Source of the DNA: Nocardia miyunensis NBRC 108239
GTDB taxonomy: Bacteria; Actinomycetota; Actinomycetes; Mycobacteriales; Mycobacteriaceae
Length of the DNA stretch: 57,321 nucleotides
Direction of reading: 5' to 3'
NCBI RefSeq assembly: GCF_001613065.1
Contig: NZ_BDBQ01000049.1
Coordinates: forward strand, 1 to 57,321
Position 1 is the first letter of the stretch; every line of letters starts with the position of its first letter. Positions 49,022-57,127 of the stretch are shown piece after piece. The translations under genes and the position numbers were made by a program. The notes beneath the pieces were generated by a model. The model had not been told where the DNA came from and did no database searches. It was given only the letters and a program-made list of their open reading frames with translations.

Positions 49022-49549
49022 ATGAAGGCAATCACAGAGGTCGACGGCGATATCGCCACCGTCCGCGCGTTCTCCACAGGCGGCCACGAGCGACTGGCGG
49101 CGCTGCTGATCAAAGCCGCAGGGCCCGAACGGGTTCGGGAAGTTCGCGGAGTGTCCACGGGCGGGCGCGGGTTCCGGGTGCCGGTCGATATCGCGCAGGC
49201 GGCGGGGCTGGTCCCGGATCCTATGGGCGACATCGCGTTCCCGGAGCCGCAGGGCACCCCGAGCGCCGAGCTGAGCCCAAACGCACAGGCGTTCATGGAG
49301 ACCGTCAGCCAGACCGCACAGGAGACACCCCAGGCCGCCACCCAGCCGGAGCAGGAGGCCGCCAGCGAGGCCGCGCCGGAATCGGCCAGCGAACCGGAGC
49401 AGGACGCCAGCGCCGCAACCGAATCGGAGGACACCTCCGAGCCAGAGCCGGAGACTGCCAGCGAGCCGGAAGCACCGGCCGCGAAAGCTCCCCGCAAGTC
49501 CACCAGCCGCTCCCGCGCCAAGGCCGCCGACGCTCCCGCTGGTGAGTGA
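49022..49549 (+). CDS. Phage structural hypothetical protein with acidic repeat tail
   Basis: 175 aa. A short globular N-terminus (about 1-80; RLAALLIKAAGPERVREVRG) and a long Glu/Ala/Pro/Ser-rich tail (EPEQDASAATESEDTSEPEP) that ends basic (KAPRKSTSRSRAKAADA). Likely a small head or connector protein. Overlaps the next ATG by 1 bp. Confidence 0.6.
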   Translation: MKAITEVDGDIATVRAFSTGGHERLAALLIKAAGPERVREVRGVSTGGRGFRVPVDIAQAAGLVPDPMGDIAFPEPQGTPSAELSPNAQAFMETVSQTAQETPQAATQPEQEAASEAAPESASEPEQDASAATESEDTSEPEPETASEPEAPAAKAPRKSTSRSRAKAADAPAGE

Positions 49550-49950
49550 TGGCCGAACCGAAGAACGTCGTGGACCTGGTGACGGCCAACGTCCTCGAAA
49601 AGCTCGCCGAGCACATCGAGGACGCCACCCGCACCGTGCAGGCCGCCGCCGAGAAACAGATCAGCGAGTCCCTGGCCGCGCTGACCCCGGTACCGATGTC
49701 GGCCAATGCCGATGCGCGGGATCGGGCGCAGCGCACCGCGATTCAGGGCGCGGTAGCGACGGTGGTGGTGGCGGTGCTGCTGGCGGTCGCTGGGGTGATC
49801 GGCGGCAGCGGGTTCGACATCACGAACGCGGGTGACTGGAAGGCGGTCGGCGGGGCCGCGCTCGGCGCGGTGGTCACGGTCGTCGCCGCGTACGTGCATC
49901 GGCTCGTCGCACCGCCCCAGGAGCTACCGCCACCGACCGACGCGGGGTGA
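49549..49950 (+). CDS. Two-TM membrane protein, holin candidate
   Basis: 133 aa. A helical N-terminal region (VLEKLAEHIEDATRTVQAAA) then two TMs (VATVVVAVLLAVAGVIGG about 72-92; GGAALGAVVTVVAAYVHRL about 103-122) and a short Pro-rich end. Class II holin-like topology; no endolysin gene is adjacent, so the call is weak. Confidence 0.4.
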   Translation: MAEPKNVVDLVTANVLEKLAEHIEDATRTVQAAAEKQISESLAALTPVPMSANADARDRAQRTAIQGAVATVVVAVLLAVAGVIGGSGFDITNAGDWKAVGGAALGAVVTVVAAYVHRLVAPPQELPPPTDAG

Positions 49951-49954
49951 CCTC

Positions 49955-50338
49955 GTGGCGTTGATGAGTGTGTGGGAGGTGGTCGGCGCAGGGCTCGGTG
50001 GCGGCACCCTGACGGCGGTGGTGTCTGGGGTGACGAATCGGCGGTTGGTCGCGGCGCAGGCCCGCGATCACGATGCGGCCACGTTGGTGAAGGTGACAGA
50101 GGCGTACGACCAGTTGGTCGAAGAGTTGCGGGAGGAGCGGCGGGACCTGCGGGAGGAACGCCGCAGTTTGCAGGGCGAGCTGGTGGCGGCGCACTCCGAC
50201 AACCGCATGTTGCGGGAGGAAGTAGCCGCATCGCGCAGCGAGATCGCTGCTCTGCGTTCGGAAGTCGGCGCGCTGAAGTCCGATCTTCGGCGCGTCCTGC
50301 AAGGTGAGCAGCCGCTGGCGGACTGGCTCACCACATAG
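49955..50338 (+). CDS. Membrane/coiled-coil phage protein
   Basis: 127 aa from GTG 49955 (ATG 49964 also possible). A short N-terminal hydrophobic part (VGAGLGGGTLTAVVSGVT) and a long coiled-coil of Glu/Arg heptads (LVEELREERRDLREERRSLQ, then VAASRSEIAALRSEVGAL). Could be part of a lysis cassette (holin partner or spanin-like) or a virion scaffold. Confidence 0.5.
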   Translation: MALMSVWEVVGAGLGGGTLTAVVSGVTNRRLVAAQARDHDAATLVKVTEAYDQLVEELREERRDLREERRSLQGELVAAHSDNRMLREEVAASRSEIAALRSEVGALKSDLRRVLQGEQPLADWLTT

Positions 50339-50429
50339 GGGTCTGCACCCCCGAACTCTATCGTGCGCGGCGTGGACCTGGGCAGCCACAGAAAACGCTC
50401 TGAAGTGCGCGTATAGAGGAGAGTTGAAA

Positions 50430-51533
50430 GTGGCCGAATTCGCGGTCGTGAAGGGGAAGCGCCTGCGGGCGACCCTGGTCGACGCATGTGGCATGCCCCT
50501 GCACGGTCCGCGTAGCCGGATCGTCACATCCGGTTTCGTGACGTTGAAGGCGTCCCCGGTGATGCGGGACGCCGACGACATCGAGCAGACCAACGCTGAG
50601 GGCCGGGTGTGCGTCTCGGATCGCACTCCGCCGGAACGCAAGTGGTGGGCGCTGTCCATCGAACTCTGTGGTGTGAACACCGACCTGTTCAACATGCTGC
50701 TGGACTGGGAAGTGGTCACCAGCTGGGACGGCAAGCCGATCGGTTTCTCCGATCAGAAGGAAGTCCCCGATCAGACCGGTGTGGCGATCGAACTGTGGTC
50801 CGGTGTCGGCTCGGACGACGAGTGCGACGTCCCCACCTCGGACGACATCCTTGTCGGCGCGGGCGGTGATCTGGTGCTCCCGTACGGGTACATGCTGTGG
50901 CCGGTGCTGAAGGAAGCACAGGTTGGCGATGTCGAGATCGGCGCGAAGGCCAGCACTTTCACGCTGTCCGGGATCACCGCGGCCGGTACCCGTTGGGGCC
51001 GTGGCCCGTACAACGTGATGCCGATCGACGCGGACAACACGCCGGGGCGTCTGCTGAAGGAGATCAAGGTCGGCCAGCATTACCGGTCGTTCAAGACCAC
51101 CATCGCGCCGCCGGACGTCACCGATGGCGCGTGCCCGCTGGTGCTGCCCACCCCGTACTACGGGGACACCGCGATCGACACCGCACCGGATCAGCCGTCG
51201 TGCGATGCGGTCGCGACGAACGAGAAGCAGACCGTCACCATCTCCGGCACTCCGACCGGCGGAACGTTCACCGTCGCCTACAAGGGGCAGTCGACTGCGG
51301 GTATCGCGTTCAACGCGGCGAACACGGCCGTGAAGACGGCGCTGGAGGGTCTGTCGACGGTCGGCACGGGGAACGTGAACGTGACCGGCACCGGCCCGTA
51401 CGTGGTCGAATTCGTCGGCGACCTGGCGGGCCTGGATCTGCCGCTGATGACCGCTTCCGGGACCGGCCTGACCGGCGGCACCACCCCGGGCGTCGCGGTC
51501 ACCGAGACGCAGGCGGGCGGCGTCTACAGCTGA
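50430..51533 (+). CDS. Major tail protein-like, with C-terminal display domain
   Basis: 367 aa from GTG 50430 after AGGAGAGTTGAAA. TWG-type tail-tube features: LEIDMLLDWEVVTSWDGKPI-like region, GTRWGRGPYNVMPIDADNTP and HYRSFKTTIAPP, which are characteristic of actinophage major tail proteins. The last about 103 residues (from KQTVTISGTPTGG) form the same domain as the capsid C-terminus. Located before the connector genes, an unusual order. Confidence 0.65.
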   Translation: MAEFAVVKGKRLRATLVDACGMPLHGPRSRIVTSGFVTLKASPVMRDADDIEQTNAEGRVCVSDRTPPERKWWALSIELCGVNTDLFNMLLDWEVVTSWDGKPIGFSDQKEVPDQTGVAIELWSGVGSDDECDVPTSDDILVGAGGDLVLPYGYMLWPVLKEAQVGDVEIGAKASTFTLSGITAAGTRWGRGPYNVMPIDADNTPGRLLKEIKVGQHYRSFKTTIAPPDVTDGACPLVLPTPYYGDTAIDTAPDQPSCDAVATNEKQTVTISGTPTGGTFTVAYKGQSTAGIAFNAANTAVKTALEGLSTVGTGNVNVTGTGPYVVEFVGDLAGLDLPLMTASGTGLTGGTTPGVAVTETQAGGVYS

Positions 51534-52318
51534 TGACGCTGACTCTCGGGTCATGGACACCCGGCGCGCTGCGCCTGGCCCTGAAACCCGGTACGGCGTT
51601 TGCGGGCCGGGTGGAGTACCAATCTCCACCCGGCACCCCCGCACCGTGGCCGACCGGGGTTACCGCGTGGCTGCGGCTGTCGGTGCGGGGCAGCAGTTTC
51701 GAACGGATCTGGAACGCCACCATCACCGACGCGGTGATGTCGTGGCTGGTCGACCCCGACGACGTAGACCAGATCCCGTTGAACGCCTGGGCCGAGGTGT
51801 GGCTGCAATACCCGTCCGCACCGGCGTTCGTGTGGATGGAAGGCCCCATTCAAACCGGCTGTGTCGGTGGCGGTTTCGGATACATCGCGGCCGTCCCGCT
51901 GCCGGACAGCGGCGCTGTGGCCGTCCCCGTTCCCGGCCTGGCCGGACCGCCCGGCAGCGGTGACGGTTCGTCGGTAACCGTTAGTGGCGCAGCAGGTACC
52001 GCCCTGTCCGGCCACCAGGCCGTCGTCCGCCAGGCGGACGGCGCGTTCGTGTATGCGGACAACACCAACCCCGACCATCTGGGACTGCCGATCGGGATCA
52101 CCAGCGGCGCAGCAGCATCCGGCGATCAGGTGCAGGTGGTCATGTTCGGCGAACTCACCGAACCGTCTTGGACATGGGCGCCGGGTCCGATCTTCCTCGG
52201 CGCTGGCGGGGCGCTGACCCAATCCGTGCCGGACAGCGGGTTCCTGGCGCAGCTGGCCGCCGCGACCGGGGCCACGACCGTTTTCGTCGACCGCTCGCCG
52301 AGCGTCGCACTGACATAG
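51533..52318 (+). CDS. Virion protein with LtfC-like N-terminal domain
   Basis: 261 aa. The N-terminal 120 residues (TLGSWTPGALRLALKPGTAF, then WLRLSVRGSSFERIWNATIT) look like the LtfC/p132/Gp6 beta-sandwich of actinophage tail proteins. A Gly/Pro stretch (VPGLAGPPGSGDGSSVTVSG) and a C-terminal beta domain similar to tail-fibre heads follow. Overlaps the previous stop (TGATG). Confidence 0.6.
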   Translation: MTLTLGSWTPGALRLALKPGTAFAGRVEYQSPPGTPAPWPTGVTAWLRLSVRGSSFERIWNATITDAVMSWLVDPDDVDQIPLNAWAEVWLQYPSAPAFVWMEGPIQTGCVGGGFGYIAAVPLPDSGAVAVPVPGLAGPPGSGDGSSVTVSGAAGTALSGHQAVVRQADGAFVYADNTNPDHLGLPIGITSGAAASGDQVQVVMFGELTEPSWTWAPGPIFLGAGGALTQSVPDSGFLAQLAAATGATTVFVDRSPSVALT

Positions 52319-52331
52319 GAGAGGCCGAAAC

Positions 52332-52844
52332 ATGGCTGGCAACAAGTACATCAAGCTCGACACCACCACCGGGTCACTGACCGAACAGGCCGCGATCCAG
52401 GCATCCGCTGGCTCGGGCGACGCGGGGAAGATCCCCGCGCTGGACGGGTCCGGCCGCCTCGACTCGTCCATGATGCCCGCCGGTATCGGCGCGGACACTG
52501 CGGTCATCGCGGCGTCGGAGGCTTTGGCGGCCGGTGACTTCGTGAACATCTGGAATTCCTCGGGCGCGAAGGTCCGCAAGGCCGACGCCACCACCCAGGG
52601 CAAGGAAGCCCACGGGTTCGTCCTGGCCGCCGTGCTCAGCGGCGCGAACGCCACCGTCTACTTCGAAGGCCCGAACACGGCCGTCACCGCCCAGACCCCC
52701 GGCCCGGTGTTCCTGGCCACCACCGCCGGGACCGCGACCAGCACGCCGCCGTCCGCGTCGGGGAACGTGGTGCAGCGCGTCGGTGTCGCCACCTCCCCGA
52801 CCAGCATCAACTTCGAGGGCTCGCAACCGGTGGTGCTCGCCTGA
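52332..52844 (+). CDS. Virion/decoration protein candidate
   Basis: 170 aa. Ala/Thr/Gly-rich and beta-like (AASEALAAGDFVNIWNSSGA, then FVLAAVLSGANATVYFEG, then FLATTAGTATSTPPSASG), resembling the phage capsid-decoration/DUF2190 fold and the C-terminal part of the preceding protein. Probably a surface or fibre protein. Confidence 0.55.
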   Translation: MAGNKYIKLDTTTGSLTEQAAIQASAGSGDAGKIPALDGSGRLDSSMMPAGIGADTAVIAASEALAAGDFVNIWNSSGAKVRKADATTQGKEAHGFVLAAVLSGANATVYFEGPNTAVTAQTPGPVFLATTAGTATSTPPSASGNVVQRVGVATSPTSINFEGSQPVVLA

Positions 52845-54124
52845 TGGTCGCCCGCGCTCCTCTGGTGATGGTCGGCGGGACGGTGCAGGAGCTGCCCGCC
52901 GCGGACACACTGATCACCACGGATCTCCCGCTTCGCACCCGGACTCTGTCGTTCAGCAACGGCGGGCAGGGCAGCGGGTTGAGTTCGTATTTGACGACCA
53001 CCAACGGCCGGGCGGTCACCGGGACCAATTTCGGTATGCGGTGGCCGTTCCGGCTACCGGCCGACGCGACCAGCTACACGGTCAAGGTCCGGAATTACGA
53101 CATGTTCGCCTCCACAAACGGGGCTGCCGCACTGACGTTGGACGGGATGACGATCGGGGTCATGACGCCGCCGAGCACGGGCGGCGCTCAGACCGGGAAT
53201 TTCAACGGCGGGGCCGGTACCACGCTGGCGGGATCCGGTGCGACCATTCCCAACACGACGTCGTTCCTGTCGATCTCCGGCGTTGGCATGCTCCCCGAGG
53301 GCGTGGATCATGTGCTGGGGCTCAGCTTCCACGCGGCGGCGTCAACCACTTTGATCCCAGGCGTCGGCCAGTGCTGGTACTGGAACAACACCACGTCCGC
53401 GCACAACCCATCGGTGGCCGCGTCCGGAGCCACCAGCGCCGCGCAATTCCCGTTCTTGGACATCGTGATCGAGTACACGACGACCAACCGGAAGAAGGGC
53501 GTCATCGTGTTCGGGGACTCGATTCCCGAAGGGGCGCAAGGGACCAACTTCTACACTCAGGGCAGCGCGAACCTCCAGCCGACGCCGTTGCACATGTCGT
53601 TCCTACGGCAGTGGGAGCGGCGGGCCGGTGTCATGGTCCAGCCGCACTGTCTGTTCGCGTCCACCGCGCAGATGTGGGCCAACTCGAGCTATGGCGGGTA
53701 CTCGCGGATGAGCACGAGCGGCGGAGCGTGGGACGCTGCGATCGTCACGCTGGGATGTAACGACATCGCCGGTGGCACAACGTTCGCCACATTGCAGGGT
53801 TACTACACGTCGGTGATCAACAACGTGCGGGCGATCGTCGGCAACAGTGTCCCGCTGTACGCGCTCAACATCATGCCCGAGAGTTTCGCGACGGGCGCGA
53901 ATTCGAAAGAGGCGTACCGCTATTCGATGAACGGATGGCTTGGTGGACTCCCGGCAGGAGTAACGCACTGTATCGACGTCGACAGTGCCGTGCGTGGCTG
54001 GGTGTCGAGTGGTGGGACGCTCGCGACGAACACGATGGACCTATCGCTGTCCTGCGACGCGATCCATCCCAGCTATCAGGGATCCATCCGCCTCGCAGAC
54101 GCCATGATGGCGGCCGTTCTGTGA
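52844..54124 (+). CDS. SGNH hydrolase-like tail protein
   Basis: 426 aa. N-terminal about 210 residues are beta-rich and likely attach to the virion. The rest is an SGNH/GDSL esterase: VFGDSIPEG (Ser226), LGCNDIAGG (Asn306), and DAIHPS (Asp405, His408). Such enzymes on tails usually de-esterify surface glycans or lipids during adsorption. Overlaps the lysin B gene by 4 bp. Confidence 0.78.
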   Translation: MVARAPLVMVGGTVQELPAADTLITTDLPLRTRTLSFSNGGQGSGLSSYLTTTNGRAVTGTNFGMRWPFRLPADATSYTVKVRNYDMFASTNGAAALTLDGMTIGVMTPPSTGGAQTGNFNGGAGTTLAGSGATIPNTTSFLSISGVGMLPEGVDHVLGLSFHAAASTTLIPGVGQCWYWNNTTSAHNPSVAASGATSAAQFPFLDIVIEYTTTNRKKGVIVFGDSIPEGAQGTNFYTQGSANLQPTPLHMSFLRQWERRAGVMVQPHCLFASTAQMWANSSYGGYSRMSTSGGAWDAAIVTLGCNDIAGGTTFATLQGYYTSVINNVRAIVGNSVPLYALNIMPESFATGANSKEAYRYSMNGWLGGLPAGVTHCIDVDSAVRGWVSSGGTLATNTMDLSLSCDAIHPSYQGSIRLADAMMAAVL

Positions 54125-54882
54125 TTGACGTCATCACCTGTCGCGGTACCGGTGAGCCGCAGGGCAGCCCGAACAACATGCTCACACAGGTCACCCGGCA
54201 GTTGGACCCGCGCCGGTACCGTGTGCTCGGCGATGTCGTCTACCCGGCGTCGGTCGGGGTCGCCAATGAGGGATTCCGGATCAACGGTCCCAGCGAGGCC
54301 GACTCGATCCGGATCGGTATCGCCAATCTCGCGACCATGATCCGGTCGACGCCGAACATGGTTGTGCTACTCGGGTATTCGCTGGGCGCGGAGCTGGTCA
54401 CCAAGTTCAGCGAAGCACAAGCCCGCGGCCTGTACTCGGACTGCGAGATCGCCGCCACCGCGTGCGTCGCCAACCCGCAACGCAGGGCAGGGGATTCGAT
54501 CGACCCGGTGCCGGCCGGATTCGGCATCAACGGTGAGCGCGGCGTGTTCCCGGATCGGCCACATTTCGAGGCGGCAAACCCGCGCGACGCGATAACCAGC
54601 TGCGCGCCGGGCTCGCCGCTGCGTGCGCTCGCGGATGTGATGTCCGCGTTCGGGCTCGCCATGATCGGCGCGTGGTCCAAGGATCTGCTGAATCGGATGT
54701 TGCAGCGGCGGTGGCAGCCTGCGGGCTGGGGCGACATCATGCACCCGGTCAAGACGTGGGAGATGTACCAGCAGGCCGCCGACGATGTCCGCGGCTACCT
54801 CACCGGACAGCACACGACGGCGTACAGCCAGGGCGGCTACCTCGATCGGCTGGCCGTCGCGCTGAACAACGTCGGGGGCTGA
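54121..54882 (+). CDS. lysB: Lysin B-like mycolylarabinogalactan esterase
   Basis: 253 aa from GTG 54121. Cutinase/alpha-beta fold: CRGTGEPQGS near the start, nucleophile Ser87 in LLGYSLGAELVTK, and HPVKTWEMYQQAADDVRGYL near the catalytic His. This pattern, with the GEPQGSPNN start, matches actinophage LysB, which cuts mycolates from the cell wall at lysis. GYSLG instead of GYSQG is a variation. It lies between tail genes, so it may be virion-associated rather than a simple lysis gene. Confidence 0.75.
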   Translation: MIDVITCRGTGEPQGSPNNMLTQVTRQLDPRRYRVLGDVVYPASVGVANEGFRINGPSEADSIRIGIANLATMIRSTPNMVVLLGYSLGAELVTKFSEAQARGLYSDCEIAATACVANPQRRAGDSIDPVPAGFGINGERGVFPDRPHFEAANPRDAITSCAPGSPLRALADVMSAFGLAMIGAWSKDLLNRMLQRRWQPAGWGDIMHPVKTWEMYQQAADDVRGYLTGQHTTAYSQGGYLDRLAVALNNVGG

Positions 54883-54910
54883 TGCGCCCCACCGGCCTAC
54901 GGTCCCGGCC

Positions 54911-55651
54911 ATGAGCTGCACGTGGCCTGTCGCGCGAACCTGCCTCCCCGAGGTGACGGCGGAGGAGGACACGGTGCGGCTCCAGGCCGCGATCGATACC
55001 GCTGTCGTGGTGTTGTGGTCCTTCACGGGCAGACAGTTCGGGTGTTGCCCGGTGACTGTGCGGCCGTGCGTGCGTAACGAGGATCGGCCGCTGGCGTGGC
55101 TGCCGGGGTGGATGTGGTTCCCGGAGCTGGACGGCGGGGTGTGGCGCAACGTGGTCTGCGGGTGCGGGCCGTCATGCCGGGTCACCGGGCCGGGTGTGGT
55201 GCACCTGCCCGGCCCGGTCTGCGAAGTAACCGCCGTGACGGTCGACGGTGCTCAGATCGACTCGAACGCGTATGTGCTCGAGGGTGATCGGCTCTATACC
55301 CGGCTGGGCCGGTGGCCGGAACAGAACCTCCGCGTCCCGGCGGGCTCGCCGGGCACGTGGTCGGTGGAGTACCTGCAGGGCGTCGCGCCACCGGCCGGGG
55401 CGGATCAGATGGTGGGGTTGCTGGCGCGGGAGTTCTGGAACGCCTGCACAGGGGAGAAGTGCCGACTACCCAAGCGGGTGGAATCGGTTTCACGACAGGG
55501 TGTTTCGGTGAAGCTGTCCGACCCGGCCGCGCTGTTCGACAGGCAACAGACGGGGATACCGGAGATCGATATGTGGGTAGCCGCGGTGAACCCGCACCAC
55601 CTGTCCGCACCTTCGGCGGTGTCCAGTCCTGACTATCGGGCGGGGTTCTGA
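54911..55651 (+). CDS. Head-to-tail connector/adaptor protein
   Basis: 246 aa. VVVLWSFTGRQFGCCPVTVR and AVTVDGAQIDSNAYVLEGDR, then SVEYLQGVAPPAGADQMVGL, are typical of actinophage head-to-tail adaptors (HK97 gp6-like). Cys-rich CRVTGPG/CGCGPSC segment. Followed by three more small connector-type genes. Confidence 0.75.
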   Translation: MSCTWPVARTCLPEVTAEEDTVRLQAAIDTAVVVLWSFTGRQFGCCPVTVRPCVRNEDRPLAWLPGWMWFPELDGGVWRNVVCGCGPSCRVTGPGVVHLPGPVCEVTAVTVDGAQIDSNAYVLEGDRLYTRLGRWPEQNLRVPAGSPGTWSVEYLQGVAPPAGADQMVGLLAREFWNACTGEKCRLPKRVESVSRQGVSVKLSDPAALFDRQQTGIPEIDMWVAAVNPHHLSAPSAVSSPDYRAGF

Positions 55652-56172
55652 TGGCTGACCAGGCAGCAACTGTGATCGGGTTGACGGTGGCCGAGCTGCG
55701 GCGATTCTTCACCCCAGACCAGCAGGCGCCGCCACTGGGCGGCGGCACCGACACGGTGAACATCGTGGCCGGGGAAACCGTCGTTCCCCCGCCGTGGGTC
55801 GGTGTCCGCGACGATGACGACGCCTCCTGTGACAACTGCGGCCCGTACCTGTGGGTGCGGCTCGTCCGACGTTGGCGCACAGAGGAATTCCCGACCGAAG
55901 CCAGCGCGGGCGGCTGCGGCCTGCAACGTGCCATCACCATCGAGGCCGGTATCGCGCGCTGCCATCCGTTCGACGCGTCCCCGGCCGACCTCGAGGAGAT
56001 CGCGATGGTGCAGCTGGACGACTCGTGGCGGATCGATCGGGCGCTGTGCGCGGCGATGAAGCACGCGGAATCCAAAGGCGTCGCAGCGAATACCGGGCTC
56101 GGGGCGGGTGAGCCGTTCGGCCCGGAAGGGCTGGTTATCGCGTGGCTGCAAACCGCCCACGCCCAACTGTAG
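55651..56172 (+). CDS. Head-tail connector-associated protein
   Basis: 173 aa, TGATG overlap with the previous gene. WVRLVRRWRTEEFPTEASAG and a conserved-looking CGLQRAITIEAGIARCHPFD; fits the second connector protein of siphophage neck clusters. The acidic DDDDASCDNCGPYLW patch may bind metal. Confidence 0.6.
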   Translation: MADQAATVIGLTVAELRRFFTPDQQAPPLGGGTDTVNIVAGETVVPPPWVGVRDDDDASCDNCGPYLWVRLVRRWRTEEFPTEASAGGCGLQRAITIEAGIARCHPFDASPADLEEIAMVQLDDSWRIDRALCAAMKHAESKGVAANTGLGAGEPFGPEGLVIAWLQTAHAQL

Positions 56173-56181
56173 GAGGACCGT

Positions 56182-56370
56182 ATGGCGAAAGTGACTATCG
56201 AGGGCGTCATCAACTCGGACGTGTGCCAGCGGGGCGAACAACACACAGTCGAATGGACTGCCCGCCTGAACGGGCTCGCGAAGTCCCGGATCATCAAGGT
56301 GATCGAACGGCACACTGACGAACCCAAGCCCAAACGGGCCAGGCGTTCGAGAAGCGCTGGCACACAGTGA
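56182..56370 (+). CDS. Small neck/tail protein
   Basis: 62 aa: MAKVTIEGVINSDVCQRGEQ, HTVEWTARLNGLAKSRIIKV, then a basic tail. Typical of the small protein between connector genes in actinophages. Overlaps the next gene by 4 bp. Confidence 0.6.
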   Translation: MAKVTIEGVINSDVCQRGEQHTVEWTARLNGLAKSRIIKVIERHTDEPKPKRARRSRSAGTQ

Positions 56371-56774
56371 CTATCAAGGTCCGGGGCCGGACCGAGTGGT
56401 CACCGCCCGCGCAGTCGGGTGAGCGTGCCGCGCAACAGGCGGCACCGACGATGCGGCGGCTGGGCCGGGCAATCACGACCACAGCGAAGCGTCGGGTGAA
56501 TGTGCGGTCCGGGCACCTGCGATCCACGATCGGTGACCGGACCACGGTGGCGGGTCCGCTGGTGGTGACGGAGGTGTTCGCGACAGCGCGGTATGCGCGG
56601 TTCGTGCACGATCCGACTCGGCCGCACGAGATCCGGCCACGCTCGGCCCGGATGCTGCGATTCGAGGTCGGCGGCCGGGTGGTGTTCGCGCGCCGGGTGT
56701 GGCATCCCGGCTACAAAGGCAATCCGTTCCTGACCTCGGCAGTTCGTGACGAGATGGCCCGCGCAAATCTTTGA
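56367..56774 (+). CDS. HK97 gp10-like tail completion/neck protein
   Basis: 135 aa, GTG start. TTTAKRRVNVRSGHLRSTIG and YARFVHDPTRPHEIRPRSAR, ending HPGYKGNPFLTSAVRDEMAR, match the HK97-gp10/minor tail family. Last confidently called structural gene in the window; no tape measure or assembly chaperone is visible. Confidence 0.75.
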   Translation: MTIKVRGRTEWSPPAQSGERAAQQAAPTMRRLGRAITTTAKRRVNVRSGHLRSTIGDRTTVAGPLVVTEVFATARYARFVHDPTRPHEIRPRSARMLRFEVGGRVVFARRVWHPGYKGNPFLTSAVRDEMARANL

Positions 56775-56793
56775 CGAACTACTGTCAGATCAA

Positions 56794-56817
56794 GTTTCCA
56801 AAATCGTTTCCAAAATC
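56794..56817. repeat. 12-bp tandem repeat in AT-rich tail region
   Basis: GTTTCCAAAATC occurs twice in tandem. Near it TTGCCACCTTGG occurs at about 56849 and 56884. An open frame 56746-56940 (64 aa) spans these repeats, but its composition is unlike the neighbouring genes and I do not call it. Confidence 0.7.
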
Positions 56818-56946
56818 GTTGCTGAATCATTCTCAAATTCGGAACGAAATTTGCCACCTTGGGAGGCAAATCGCCCGATCGAAGTTGCCACCTTGGTAGC
56901 ATGTTGGCGGCCAATCGTTTCCGATTGGCTGTGCAAATAAGCGAGC

Positions 56947-56973
56947 GCGGTCACTGTTCGCAGCAGTGACCGC
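56947..56973. terminator. Bidirectional hairpin after the neck genes
   Basis: Perfect 10-bp stem GCGGTCACTG / CAGTGACCGC with loop TTCGCAG. It ends the plus-strand structural operon and the minus-strand small gene. Confidence 0.7.
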
Positions 56974-56983
56974 ACTCAGGTCG

Positions 56984-57127
56984 TCAAAGCAGGCTATGAA
57001 GCACTACAGCTAGCATGGCCCACTTGATCAGCATGTTTGCATAGTGGATGGGGATCTCGGCGGTAAAGCTCAGCACCGCCGGGGTTCTCCGCTTACCTCG
57101 CCTCCTTCGCTTGGACAGACCTTTCAC
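56984..57127 (-). CDS. Possible small basic membrane protein
   Basis: 47 aa from GTG 57127: MKGLSKRRRRGKRRTPAVLS, FTAEIPIHYA and a hydrophobic end NMLIKWAMLAVVLHSLL. AGAGAGGAGGTG covers the start, so the ribosome site and the start are crowded; a later unusual start cannot be excluded. The stop is next to the bidirectional hairpin. Confidence 0.35.
   Translation of the reverse strand: MKGLSKRRRRGKRRTPAVLSFTAEIPIHYANMLIKWAMLAVVLHSLL

Noticed and set aside
56746..56940. A 64-aa plus-strand gene after the neck genes
   Set aside because: Spans tandem 12-bp repeats, overlaps the previous gene without a ribosome site and has atypical composition.
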